Assembly (NCBI GenBank): GCA_013397695.1
Contig: VYZI01000040.1
Span: 1,727,968 to 1,791,967, forward strand
Reading direction: 5' to 3'
Source: Centropus unirufus
Lineage: Eukaryota; Chordata; Aves; Cuculiformes; Centropidae
DNA length: 64,000 nt
The position numbers were made by a program, and so were the translations under genes. The notes beneath the pieces were generated by a model, which was not told the DNA's origin, made no database searches, and saw only the letters and a program-made list of their open reading frames with translations. Positions 12,691-24,190 of this stretch are shown here, one piece after another (position 1 is the first letter of the stretch; the number at the start of each line of letters is the position of its first letter).

Positions 12691-12893
12691 TTAACTAAAA
12701 GTTATTAAAAAATACATACAGTGAACTCTAAGGATCTGCATTCCTTGTCTGCCTGAGTATCCCATTAAGTTGCAGCTGACATATTGCAAAGGGGTAAAAA
12801 GATAAAATGAAAATGAAATCAAGTGTCAGGAAAATAAGATCTATCCAAGAAGCAAGTTTTTTCTCTTGTTTGTGTTCAGTCAGTCCTGTACCA

Positions 12894-13037
12894 TCAGTTG
12901 TCTTCTACCTCCGCAGCTTCTGTGTTTGCACCTCCAAAGCTGAACAACGCATCCTCGAACTGAGTTTTAAGCAGATTTAATAGATTGCCATTTTTTTCAG
13001 TTACAAATACTTTAAATAAACTGATTCCTTCATCCTG
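12894..13037 (-). CDS. candidate 3'-terminal coding exon, gene unknown
   Basis: On the minus strand a good 3' splice site (T-rich tract then GCCCTGCAG, 13038-13055) is followed by exactly 48 codons in phase 0 ending in TGA at 12894-12896. The encoded end includes FKVFVTEKNGN and closes QFEDALFSFGG...AEVEDN, an acidic, coding-like composition. The acceptor is a tandem CAGCAG (NAGNAG), so the first Gln may be optional. An AATAAA lies about 200 bases downstream (TTTATT on the plus strand, 12685-12690), a plausible polyadenylation signal. I do not recognise the protein and found no convincing upstream exon. The open frame continues through the supposed intron to 13154, so a chance ORF or a decayed retrocopy remains possible. 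Confidence 0.3.
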   Translation of the reverse strand, partial: QDEGISLFKVFVTEKNGNLLNLLKTQFEDALFSFGGANTEAAEVEDN

Positions 13038-13055
13038 CTGCAGGGCAAAAAATAA
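13038..13055 (-). promoter_or_regulatory. candidate splice acceptor (NAGNAG type)
   Basis: Read on the minus strand, a T-rich tract runs into GCCCTGCAG and is followed directly by CAG. The pyrimidine run and the absence of an AG in the preceding 15 bases fit a functional acceptor. The doubled CAG would allow two products differing by one glutamine. Confidence 0.35.
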
Positions 13056-13154
13056 TTGGTTTGTACTGAATCTTCCAGATTTATAGTGACTTGGTGAAGT
13101 TGGGATTAATCCTTTCTTGGACATTAATGTAATTTGGGGTATTGATATAAGCAA

Positions 13155-15132
13155 AGGACACAGTAAGAAAAACTTTTAAGATTAAGTCACTGTGAATTTT
13201 TATCTTTTCCTTGTAGAGAAGGCAGTGGTGTGGGCACCTAACTTGCACATGCCTCATAGAAGAGGAATCAATTCACAGTGACCCTTCCTAGGCGAAAGAT
13301 GGTCTAAAATTCATGCTCTTGACTGTATCTAATTCTCAAGTGACCTAGTCACAGAGCAGTGCAAGGCAGGGACAAAGAGGAATTAATCATATGAGTAAAG
13401 GATGTGCTGCATATCTCAAAATCTTTATGCTGATCCTCTAACTTGTCTTTGAGTTCCACTAATTTTAATGTGGCTATTTTTTGTAGGCAGCAGTTAAGAT
13501 CAGAGTGCTTTCAGAAAATGCAAGAGGATTTAAAAGGATGAAGGGTCCACATCTAAAGAAATTCTTCTTACTTTATTTTGGTTCTTTGGCGCATTTGACA
13601 GTCTATTCTTTTACACTCATGCAATCAGTTCAGAGAAGGTACCATAGCGGCAAGCTTGAATTGCAGTGTAAAAAAGCAACAAAGAAATCACTCTCTTCAC
13701 CTTGTCCTACATTTTTTTTTTCCAAATAACTACATTTACATATATACATAAATGCCTTTATTTTATGGATCTGTTAAACTATAGAAGTGAAGAAAGAGAA
13801 AAGCATTGAATAATTCATCACATTTTCTTCCTTTATCACTCAGGTCCAATTTTCCCACATAAACATACAAAACCAAACTGAATTCTGTCAAATTCTTAAT
13901 ATTTAAGATGCACCTGCAGGATTCTATCCCAGAGACTTCAGCTAGAGAAAGATATCTAGATCTGAACCAGCCATCCTTGTCTCTGTGCATAGTCAATGTA
14001 GATGACAAACTCTGGGGGCTATGACATCTCATCCTAGGCAGAGATCTAAAACAAACCACCACCTGAATACACTACAAAAATATCTACTTCTCCCACTGAT
14101 AATAAGGGGAGCCCAGAATAGCGAGGTCAGGTATAGATATCTACCCCAGCGATGTCTAAAGCCCCGAGAGATTAAATTTTCACCGTGACCAGCCTCTGAT
14201 AAACCTTAAACAAACCAACCTATGTAAGTTGAGTTATGACTATAGGAAAAGCATCACACAAATACATACCAATAGCCAAAAATATTCCAAATACACTGTT
14301 ACATTAAAGTCACTGCAGGTAAATCCCTTTAAAATGCACTCTTCTGGAATACACAATCAGATCCCTCTCAGAATCTATATTTTAAACAAAACTCCTATGG
14401 CAGCAGAACTTTGACTTGGCTTTAGCAAAACTCTGCTTAAGGCAGAGAATATACTTTCTACTGTGCTTGCTAATTTAGCTTGCAAGACAGTGTTTAGTAC
14501 GATGTTAGGCATTAGCTAGAATGTTCTCTGTTTGTGGACTGCAATTCTCCGTACTGAAAGATGAGTGTGTATATATATATATATATGTGTATATATATAT
14601 GAAAATAAAGCTCCTTACATAGTTTCCCAGTAGACAATTGCTTATTTGCTTTTCTTTTAAATGTATGTTTACTTAAAATTTTGCTCCCTGGAATGGCCTT
14701 ATGAAATATACATTTCCTATTAGAAGGGATTCCCAAAGGAGGCAGCTGACAGGCAGCCCTTTTCTAGCTCTTTCAGCACAAACAATGTAAAGCAGGACAC
14801 TAAATCTACAGTAGTAGGTAACACTCAGGAATGAACGTTCCAGCTCAGTTTCTCCTGACAGTACCTGAGAAGTACCTGGACCTGAATGATTCTGTTAGCA
14901 CACTGGAGAAATCATTCTAAGAAATTTCTTACCTGACATTAATTGCCTATAAAACCACAATATCTGAAAAAAGTTCTACACACAATCCTTTTTAGCAAGG
15001 TCAAGGCCTAATAGAAAACAAATGACCAAGTGAAATTTCCCTTGTTATGAATGTTTTCAGTATTTTTGCATCTCAAACTCCTGCTACATCTTCCCAGAGC
15101 AATTATAACTCTTTTTTAATAAGTCAATGGAG
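13155..15132. other. non-coding stretch with a (TA)n microsatellite
   Basis: No gene recognised. A 99-codon minus-strand frame (13763-14062) ends almost on an AATAAA and has no motif I know. The alternating TG/TA tract at 14565-14600 is described separately. Confidence 0.5.
14565..14600. repeat. (TG)(TA)n microsatellite
   Basis: Alternating purine-pyrimidine tract: GTGT, then a run of AT, then GTGT, then a second run of AT. It is likely polymorphic in length. Confidence 0.9.
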
Positions 15133-15207
15133 TTATAGAATCATAGAATTGCTTGGCTGGAGGAGAAGACATTTGATATCATCAAGTCCAACTGTACCTT
15201 TTAATTA

Positions 15208-15552
15208 CTAAACCATTTCCTGAAAAACTTCATATATCTGTCTTTTAAATACATCTATGGATAGTGACTCAACCACCTCCCTAGGCAGCCTGTTCCAGTG
15301 CCTGACAACCCTTTCAATGAAAAAATATTTCCTAATGTCTAATCTGAACCTCCACTGGTGCAACTTGAGGCCATTGCCTCTTGTTCTATCACCTGTCACT
15401 TCGACAAAGAGACCAATACCCACATTGTGACAACTTCCTTTCAGGCAGCTGTAGACAGTGATAAGTTCTCCCCTCAGCCTCCTCTTCTCTGGGCTAAACA
15501 ACCCCAGTTCCCTCAGCCGACTCTTATAAGACTTGTCCTCCGGTCCCTTCAC
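15208..15552 (-). pseudogene. CR1 ORF2 C-terminal fragment
   Basis: These 114 codons are open on the minus strand: LRELGLFSPEKRRLRGELI, then FVEVTGDRTRGNGLKLHQWR, then FRLDIRKYFFIERVVRHWN, then LPREVVESLSID. This is the well-known C-terminal segment of the CR1 polyprotein. It belongs to a different CR1 subfamily from the copy at 6928, as shown by the HWNRLPREVVES ending and the tail repeat. It has no catalytic residues. Confidence 0.88.
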
Positions 15553-15815
15553 CAGCTTTGTTGTCCTTCACTGGATGTGCTCCATCATTTCAGTGTCCTT
15601 CTTGTAGTGTGGGGCCCCAAAATGAACACAATATTCAAGGTGCAGCCTCACCAGTGCTGAGTACAGGGGCACAATCACTTCCCTGGACCTGCTAGCCACA
15701 TAATTTCAGGCCAAGATGCCATTGGCCTTCATTGTGGCCCAAGTGCAGAACTGTTCAGAACCCTCTGGAGAGCTTCCTTACCTCAAACAGATCAACACTT
15801 ACTCCCAGCATACTG

Positions 15816-16091
15816 TCATCCACAAATACTAAGAGTATATTCAATCCTCTCATCCATATCATCCATAAAGATATTGAACAAAATTGGACCCGGCACTAAG
15901 ACCTGGAGAACACCACTTGTGTACAGTCTCCAACTGGATTTAATTCCATTTACCACAACTCTGTGGGCCTGGCCATCCAGCCAGTTTTTAACCCAGCAGA
16001 GGTTACACCTGTCCAGGCCAATGGCAGCCAGTTTCTCAAGCAGAATACTATGGGAAATGGAGTCAAAGGCTTTACTAAAGTCCAAGAACAC
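15816..16091 (-). pseudogene. CR1 reverse-transcriptase fragment
   Basis: This open frame of 91 codons covers the RT palm and fingers. It shows LDFSKAFDSISHSILLEKLA, then NWLDGQAHRVVVNG, then GVLQ...PGPILFNIFMDDMDE. The usual GVPQGSVLGP motif is altered to GVLQVLVPGP, a change at a conserved position. The catalytic (F/Y)xDD lies just beyond in another frame as FVDD (15800-15820). The product of an intact element would reverse-transcribe CR1 RNA at the target nick; this copy cannot. Confidence 0.9.
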
Positions 16092-16236
16092 TACACTATA
16101 TTCACAGCCTTTCCCTCATCCATTAAGCAGGTATCTGTCATAGAATGAGATCAGGTCAGTTTTGCAGGACCTGCCTTTCATAAACTCATGCTGACTGGGC
16201 CTGATCACATGATTGTCTTGCATGTGCTGTGTGATA

Positions 16237-16970
16237 NNNNNNNNNNNNNNNNNNNNNNNNNNNNNNNNNNNNNNNNNNNNNNNNNNNNNNNNNNNNNNNN
16301 NNNNNNNNNNNNNNNNNNNNNNNNNNNNNNNNNNNNNNNNNNNNNNNNNNNNNNNNNNNNNNNNNNNNNNNNNNNNNNNNNNNNNNNNNNNNNNNNNNNN
16401 NNNNNNNNNNNNNNNNNNNNNNNNNNNNNNNNNNNNNNNNNNNNNNNNNNNNNNNNNNNNNNNNNNNNNNNNNNNNNNNNNNNNNNNNNNNNNNNNNNNN
16501 NNNNNNNNNNNNNNNNNNNNNNNNNNNNNNNNNNNNNNNNNNNNNNNNNNNNNNNNNNNNNNNNNNNNNNNNNNNNNNNNNNNNNNNNNNNNNNNNNNNN
16601 NNNNNNNNNNNNNNNNNNNNNNNNNNNNNNNNNNNNNNNNNNNNNNNNNNNNNNNNNNNNNNNNNNNNNNNNNNNNNNNNNNNNNNNNNNNNNNNNNNNN
16701 NNNNNNNNNNNNNNNNNNNNNNNNNNNNNNNNNNNNNNNNNNNNNNNNNNNNNNNNNNNNNNNNNNNNNNNNNNNNNNNNNNNNNNNNNNNNNNNNNNNN
16801 NNNNNNNNNNNNNNNNNNNNNNNNNNNNNNNNNNNNNNNNNNNNNNNNNNNNNNNNNNNNNNNNNNNNNNNNNNNNNNNNNNNNNNNNNNNNNNNNNNNN
16901 NNNNNNNNNNNNNNNNNNNNNNNNNNNNNNNNNNNNNNNNNNNNNNNNNNNNNNNNNNNNNNNNNNNNNN
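16237..16970. other. assembly gap (734 N)
   Basis: Unresolved bases. The left edge is inside a CR1 reverse-transcriptase domain, while the right edge (16971 on) has no CR1 similarity I can see. The 5' end of the CR1 therefore lies in the gap. Any open frame spanning this interval is meaningless. Confidence 1.
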
Positions 16971-19900
16971 TATATTACAAGTCCTTCAAATCGATGTCAG
17001 AAACAGTCAAAACAATGAAACTACATTACAAGGTTTTGTCTGAAATAAAGGAAAAGGAAATAGCAGTATATCACTTGGCAGGAGTCCTGAAGACATTTAT
17101 ATCAGGAGTCGTTTAAAACTGAATCAAAAGGGATTCAAGCACCATCAGCTACAAGTAATACCAACCAGAAAAAACTAACCTCTATGAAATAGTACTGAAA
17201 AAAACTTTTACAATGTATTTTTTTTTCACAGAGTAAACGTCTGGAAAGAGTTTGACTGAACTGGCAGCTAGATATATGTTCTTCTCACTCAGCAAACATA
17301 GATTAAGATGAAACTATAGATGGTTTTATAGAGGAAAACTGAGATAAAATCCAGAGACAACTATGATTTCCAGTGAGGAAACAAAGACGTATAACTTTGA
17401 AAAAAACAAGTTATGAAAACAAACAGTTGAAGAATATAAAAGGTGAGAAACTCTCCCCAGTGAGTGGTACCTGCTACGGGGGAAGTGGAAAGTGGGCTGC
17501 TCACATGCTATTAAGCAGGATCAAGTCCTGCTCAGTCCTTCAGCCCTGTCAGATTTGCTGCATAGTCATCTACATCAAAATGTATTGAAACTGTAGGATA
17601 AGAAAACATAGCAAATTTTTAGAGCTCTCTTCAGTTGGTCAGGGCTCCTAACAAGGACAATACTAAAAATAAAATTAAAAAAAAATGTAATGGGAGGAAG
17701 TAACAAATTGGATAGGAAAACAGGTAAGAAAGAAAATGGTTAAAATCTTTCACTCATCCAGAAGTAAATTATTTTTTTTTTAAAGAATTACAAACTCTGA
17801 CCCATTGTATTATAAATATTTTATTTTTACAGGAACCCTGGAGTTCAGGACAATTTGACATATAAAGAGTAAACGAGCTATCAGTTTTGAAAAAGAACAT
17901 CAAATCCAACGAGCAACAGGATCCACCATGAGAAAGTTACATGGTAATAATTCTACAGATTTGAAATGTTGAACACCGATACACTCAGCAGCACCCTTTT
18001 GTTTTCACATCATTATAAGAAACTTTCTTGCTCTTTTACAAAACCGAAAGCTGAAGCAATACTAGCCCTCAGCCTTGCCACATGTCATGTTCAATTTCCT
18101 GCAGAGATAAAGATTAATATTAACTACACAACTTTAGGCTAAGGAAGGAAACAATCCCTCCAGCTTCACCAGCAGGTGGGTTGCTATCATACCAGCCTCC
18201 CCCAAGGTGACATCTATCAACAGTTACATCTTTCCTCAGGACAGCACAAAGAAAAATCCATCTGTCTTTCAACCAGAGAATTTATCACCTCAGTAAAAAG
18301 ATGAAGATTTTGTTAGCAGAATTGTTCCCCTCCACACTAAAAACAGATTTACAAGACTAAACTGCTATTGTTTCATAAATATAGAACATGCTCCTCACAA
18401 GTGTAGTGCCAGTATTTAAGCTACTTAAATGAAAACATTTACTTCCCCTTAGCTGCAACCAGTCCCTGCTTTTTTCTCTACTGTGGCTGTAGTATGACAT
18501 GTATTGAGGTGATATGGTCATCAGAAAAAGAGAGACCCTAGCTTCTCTCTGCCTTTCTTGGCCCCGCACTACCCCAGGCTGTGTAAGTGCTAACACCCCT
18601 TATTGTCCCAAAGTATCAGCTCTTCAACCCAATTTACCAGGCAGCCACAGCAGGTCAGGGGGTGCAGAGCTAGTGTGACTGGCGGGAGACAGAGGGAGGC
18701 AGTTGGGCAGGGTTGCTCTCTCTGGCAGCAGTGATGGTTCAAATGCCCCACAAAGTAACGTTGTTCAGCATAACACTGCAGTGGAGTTTGATAACATTAT
18801 CCTATAAGAGGCCTAAATAATTAGAGACCTGGATTTACAATTGCATACATTAATTGCTTTGTAAAAATTCAGGTAACAAAACCTGTCACAGCAATTCATT
18901 TACATTTACTAGATTTATGACTAAAATTTCATTGAAAGAGCAGACAGTGGGAAAGGCATAAAAAGAATGATGTGTCTAGCTTTACTAAACAAATACACGT
19001 ATCTCTTGTAACTATGTTTCTGCTGTTTACTAAAAGTGCCATGGTTCTATTACTTTGGCTCTCATTTAAAAAAAATATCCACACTGCTAGCACTTCTGCT
19101 TATCTTAATAGATGTATAAAAACCTAAATTCAATTTGTCCATTAAATCACCAATAAAAAAGAAAAAAAGCTTCTGCTATTACACTTTGCCCCTATTAAGT
19201 TTTGCTGGATTGCTGTACTCTTCATTACTGTTGTCTCTCAAAATATCACCTTCACTTCAGCTGTAAATAGCCCAGGAAAATAGTTCAAACTTTAAAGGAA
19301 AACTTCCAAAGAAAAGATATTTTTTTTTCCCCCTCATAGCTGAGACCTTTCCCAAGAGAGCAGACCACTTTTGGAGGTGTTAGTGCTTCATGTTTGTAGC
19401 AATGGAAAAAAAGTGCATAGAAATAATGGGTTGGCTGAGTATATTATGAAAGGATTGCTCCTATTAGAGGATTCAGGGCAAATAAGAGTCAAGATAAAAC
19501 AAAGTTATGGTGGAAAGCTTGGAGAATTTGTACTAGTTTCAATATCTTTGCTTCCATCTTCAAAATTGCCAACTGTCAAATATCATTACTGGTCAGGTTG
19601 TTAGCTGCTTCCTTTACTACAGTATAGAGCAGTTTCTTGAGCATGAGCATGTCTGGGTGTAAAATCATAAAATGGGCTTTTGCAGGTGCAAAAGCCTGAG
19701 AAAACACGAAAATTTATAATCAAAGATATTTCGTTGCCTCTTTAATACAAAGATATATCTACAACAAAACACAGAAATATTAAGCTGTTTGTTTTTACTT
19801 GTCTTTAAAGTATTTGTGGTTGTGTGTACTTCAGTAGTTGCCAAGAGTTCTTGCACAGTTTTAATACTAATCTATGATGAAGCATACCAAATGAACCGCA

Positions 19901-21499
19901 ACTTATTTAAGAAAATGAAATAAGGAATCTTTTGAGGTTTTAGCAGGAAAATAGACTGGAGTGAGCGTAGTCTGATGTAAATGAATAGACGGCTTCAATG
20001 AAAATGAAAGAGAAGAAAACTCCCTCCTGGGGTTCATTATGCCTCTTGAGCTGTTGGTAGTAAAGTTAATTTTTAAATGCTTTGAGGTGATTAAGAACTC
20101 AGGCATCACTCTAAATGTAAATAAGTCCTGTTTCATTTCCTTGCAGTTAACTGATTGCAGCAGTCACCAGCTACTTAGCTTGCTGATGTATTTGAGATCC
20201 ATAGTCTAGTTCATAATTAACTCTCTTCATATGAAGTGAAAATGCTAGCAATCTAGGTTTTGAATGTTTATAACCAAGATGTGACATAGTCACTCACTAC
20301 AGAAAGAGAATGTTTATAGTTGTAAAAAATGAGGGCACTACTGGAAGTAAAAGTATCACAGAATGAAAGTCAGCATCCAAATGAAAAGTTTGCATCTACT
20401 CACACTGAATGAATCTTAAAAACACAACCAAAATATACACCATTTAGAAACTTCAGCTTAAATAGATGAATTATAGTAAAATCTGGAAAACCATTACAGC
20501 TGGACGTCTTCCTCCCCATCAGGTCTAGTCAACAGAAAATTTCTACAATCTCTGTACGATTTTCACATACAAATGAAAACTGAGATTATTATCCAGTTTT
20601 CTAGTGCATGTATAAAAGCATTTAAGATTTAAGAGCAATAATCTTGTTCAAGGGAGTGACTGGTACCTCTGAAATGTGTATTTGCATTCCAAATCTTTCT
20701 CAAGATTATTTCATGGCTAGGCAAGTATTTCAGAGGTAAATACAGTTGTGCACTGGTTTAAAATTACCTAACTCGGGGCATGCTAAATTGTAAATAATCA
20801 AAAATATCTATATTGGATATTGGTTGCCACACTGAGGCAACCAACATTCACCTCTGAAAATGCTAGCCTTAAAGTTCCCTACATTGACAAGAGGACAATT
20901 ACATGTCTCCTTCTTAGAAGATTGGAGCTAAATTATATCATAATTCTTACATATTTTAGTAATCCATTTTTAGTAGGGGTTCTACCCATCTGTCCAACTT
21001 CGAGCTTGATCATTCTTGTGATATAAGCTAAAAAAAAGAATGTCAATAAAAGCTGGATTCAGGCCTACTGCACTCCCAGACTTACAAATTAAATGAAATT
21101 ACAGTTAAACGTCACTTTTCTTTCCTCATACATGTCAGCCTGTCAGGGATTCCCCACATCCCACTAGCTAGATTGAGATTGCCGTTTAGTCCAAAGATCA
21201 GCGCTTTTGACTTCAGCACAAGGACGCTAGTATCAAAACCAAGAAGCTCCCAAGGGTGATATGCTCAAGGATAACATCCTTACTTCTAAGAATCCCAAAG
21301 GTACTTGGTCACATCGCTCAGTCTTTGGAGTTTCAATGTGATAGCAGGAGCAGATGCAGTTTCTCAATAAATTGGGTTTAAACCATTCAGAGATTCCTGA
21401 ACCTACACCTGTGTTTGCAGCTCCTCCAAAGAAGCAACAAGCAGCTAATGCCAAAGACTGAAAACCTGTGCACCCTGCACTCCTCTAACTTGTCCTAGC
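16971..21499. other. non-coding stretch, nothing recognised
   Basis: AT-rich with several A or T runs. A somewhat GC-richer patch at 18600-18740 has no recognisable content. Open frames are at most 79 codons and look random. No repeat family was identified. Confidence 0.5.
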
Positions 21500-21968
21500 T
21501 AATAGAAAACTCCTTCATCCAGAGGGACCAGGACAAGCTGGAGAGCTCAGCCTGTGTAAACCACATGAGGTTCAACAAGGCCAAGTACAAGGTCCTACAC
21601 CAGAGTTGAGGCAATCTGCAGTTTCAATACAGGCTAGGGGACAATGGACCTGCAGAGAAGGACTTGGTGGCGCTGATTGACAAGAAGCTCGACATGAGCC
21701 AGCAAGGTTCATTCAAAGCCCAGAAGGCTGATCATATTCTGGGCTGCATCAAAAAAGTGTGGCCAGCGGGTCACGAGAGGAGATTCTCTCCCTCTACTCC
21801 ACTCTCATGAGAGTGCACTGTGTCCAGTTCTCAAATCCCCAACATAAGAAGGATATGGAACTGTTGGAACAGGTTCAGAGAAGGGCCACAAAGATGATGA
21901 GAGGGCTCGAGCACCTCTGCTATGAGCACAGCCTGAGGAGTCAGGGTTCTTTAAACTCGAGAAGAAAC
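21500..21968 (+). mobile_element. CR1 LINE fragment lacking its 3' end
   Basis: This plus-strand CR1 piece covers the ORF2 region after the RT active site. In translation one sees MRFNKAKYKVLH, then YRLGDNGPAEKDL, then DKKLDMSQQ, and after frame changes VQRRATKMMRGLEHL followed by LRSQGSL. It is well diverged, with stops and shifts. It ends abruptly at about 21968 in the 'LFSLEKRR' region, and the last 300 bp or so of a normal CR1 (C-terminus and tail) are absent. CR1 copies normally lose the 5' side, so a later deletion or rearrangement is implied. Confidence 0.85.
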
Positions 21969-24190
21969 TGATAATTTCCAAATGAATAATAAAACAACAA
22001 AATCATTATAAATAAATTTTACCAAAACGCAATTGCTCTTTCCCCAGCACTGATATTTAACCCCAAGTGGCTAAAGTGGAAGAAAGATAAATGTTCTAAA
22101 CTGATAAGATAAAGACTTCCTAAACCAAGTGGCAATTTGAGCTTAGCTCCATACTGCCCCAGCTAAAATCCCATTTCTGCCCCCAGATTGTATCAAATTA
22201 TTATTAAATTTGCTGAAATAAAATTTACTTCACCCATTTTGAAAACAAGATCTTTACACTGATTTTTGCTCCAGTGTCCATTTTCACAAAATTTTACTCG
22301 ATGCTGTTTTCAGATTAAATGTTTCATTACAGTTTTATCTTCCAAACATATTGAATACAAATGAACAGCTGGACTGCAAATGTTTTCCTTCCAGAAAAGA
22401 CAGCTCAATATATTAATATCTAGCTAATTAGTAAGCCTTTCACTACAATTTAGCTTAGTTTTTACACAAGTTAACAGAATACCCTTCTCCTCTTCCCTGT
22501 TCTTCTCAAACTTTCCAATCAAATTGCAGCAAGTGTTACTCGTGTCTTAATTTCTATACTTCACACACAGCTGGAAAAAGATGGGGAAGTGAGAGAGGTT
22601 GATCTAGTCATTTATTAATGTCAGGGAGCTTCAGGCTAGATCTGTTCCGTAGGGGAGAAACATTGTTATTGCACTCAGTAAATTGAGGCAGAACCCTTCA
22701 GTCTTGCAAACAAAAATTCTCCAGTTGTTCACATTTGCTAAATAAAGGTTCTCTGGTCAGCTGCTTACTGACAGCCACTGAAAGACAGTAGCTAGAAATG
22801 TATATCTCTCAGGCACCTGCAGGGAGAGCAATGTTGCTCCATAAGAAAGTTCACAGAATTTCCGAGTAGCAAAAAAAATGGCAGAGAAAAATCACTAGAA
22901 AGCACATATTGAAACAGGTATCTTATTGTACATTTATATAAAGATGTCATCCTTTCCTTTTTCTAAATTTGGTAGACTTCAGAATTTATTTTTAAAATTT
23001 TGTCCATCTTTGGAAGTCAGGCTTCAATATTCCTGTAGGTTAATATGTGCACCCCATGACTGTGAAGATGCAAAATAATCTATGATTGTAACTAGAAATT
23101 ATTCTTTGAAAATCACTCTCAAAGCAAGGTGATACCTACCAGACGGAGAATTTCAATATTCATTTTCGCAAGAACAGCGACTACCTACTTCTGTATTTGA
23201 AACTCTGTCCCTCTGCACAGTATTTTAAGCATCACTTAAGACTTCCACATCAAGGCCCTTATCAGAATTGCAACCACATTTTTAGCAGGTGGAAGTTCTC
23301 TCAAAATCCACAGACATAACAACCCTGTAACACTACCAATTAATAAATGTGGATTTAGAAAAGTAATTTCTGTTATTTCCTGCTTACCAGGATCTGATGA
23401 AAACTCTCAGCAACTGTAGCACACGAGGAGAAGGTGTGCAGGGAAAGAGCAAGCTATTTTGTTCCTTTTGTTCTTAATTTTTTATCATGCTCCATTTTTG
23501 TGTGCTGAACGAGGACAGATTCTTCACATGGAAGCTCCCCACCCCTCAGCTCTCCTTCACCCACCAGGGAACCCATCCACACAGAGGACAGGCCACTTTC
23601 ATCGTTCTCCTTCCCTCGGGGGCTGCTCACTCACAGGCAAAAGGGAAGCTAAAAGTATTCTCATCTCACTGAATGGCCATGGCCAAAGTATCAGACATCC
23701 TGGCAGGCCTTTCCACCTGTCTTGACAGGCAGCCAAAAGCAGAAGCAGTTAGGAAGCCAAGGCGCAGTTGGATGGACACAAGAAGGTGACTGTGTTCCTG
23801 TGGTATGTGGGCTGCCTTGCCTTTACAGATGAATGTCCAGCAGCACATAGCCACTTCTCTACCATAAACAGAGGACTTCCCCTGCACCACCCACTAAAAG
23901 CCTTGATATTTTTTAAAATAATAATGTTATTTTTCTCAGGTGTGAAAAAGAGGTCTAACCGGTTCTGAACATTTGGAAATGGTAATCAGTATGAAGCGTA
24001 TAAAACCACAATAAGTGCCCACACCTTGGTGTAGTTGAATGAGAGGTTCTTTCACAATACTTGGGCATGGATTATAGTTTTCTTCATTGTACCACTTCAC
24101 TCATGCAACCTTTCCTATGTTTACCATTCTTGGATGATAACATGCACTTCTTCAGAGGAGTATGGCAGAAATGAATATTGAAATGTATAC
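21969..24190. other. non-coding stretch, nothing recognised
   Basis: AT-rich up to about 23400. The part 23400-23900 is GC-richer with short overlapping open frames on both strands (61-88 codons) that show no known motif. No repeat family recognised. Confidence 0.5.

Larger units (their letters stand above)
15133..16236 (-). mobile_element. CR1 LINE with RT core, cut off by assembly gap
   Basis: This is the longest CR1 copy in the window, reading right to left. Its 3' terminus at 15133 shows the ATAGAATCATAGAAT tail repeats, and the 3' UTR and ORF2 C-terminus lie at 15208-15552. The reverse-transcriptase core lies at 15790-16236. It carries FLDFSKAFDSISHSILLEKL, then WVKNWLDG, then GVLQ..PGPILFNIFMDDMDE, and a degraded active-site motif FVDD where CR1 has FADD. 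Between about 15720 and 15780 an internal part of ORF2, roughly 200 bp or more, appears missing compared with the family order. A frameshift separates the block ending ILFNIF..DERIEYTLS from FVDD. The 5' side is lost in the N run. The copy is defective. Confidence 0.95.

Noticed and set aside
13763..14062. 99-codon minus-strand frame ending next to AATAAA
   Set aside because: The signal would lie only a few bases after the stop, several alternative AG sites exist, and no motif is recognised.
15358..16148. Plus-strand frames of 100, 89 and 61 codons
   Set aside because: All are antisense to the CR1 ORF2 remnants on the minus strand.
16188..17043. Two 276-codon open frames
   Set aside because: They consist almost entirely of N from the assembly gap.
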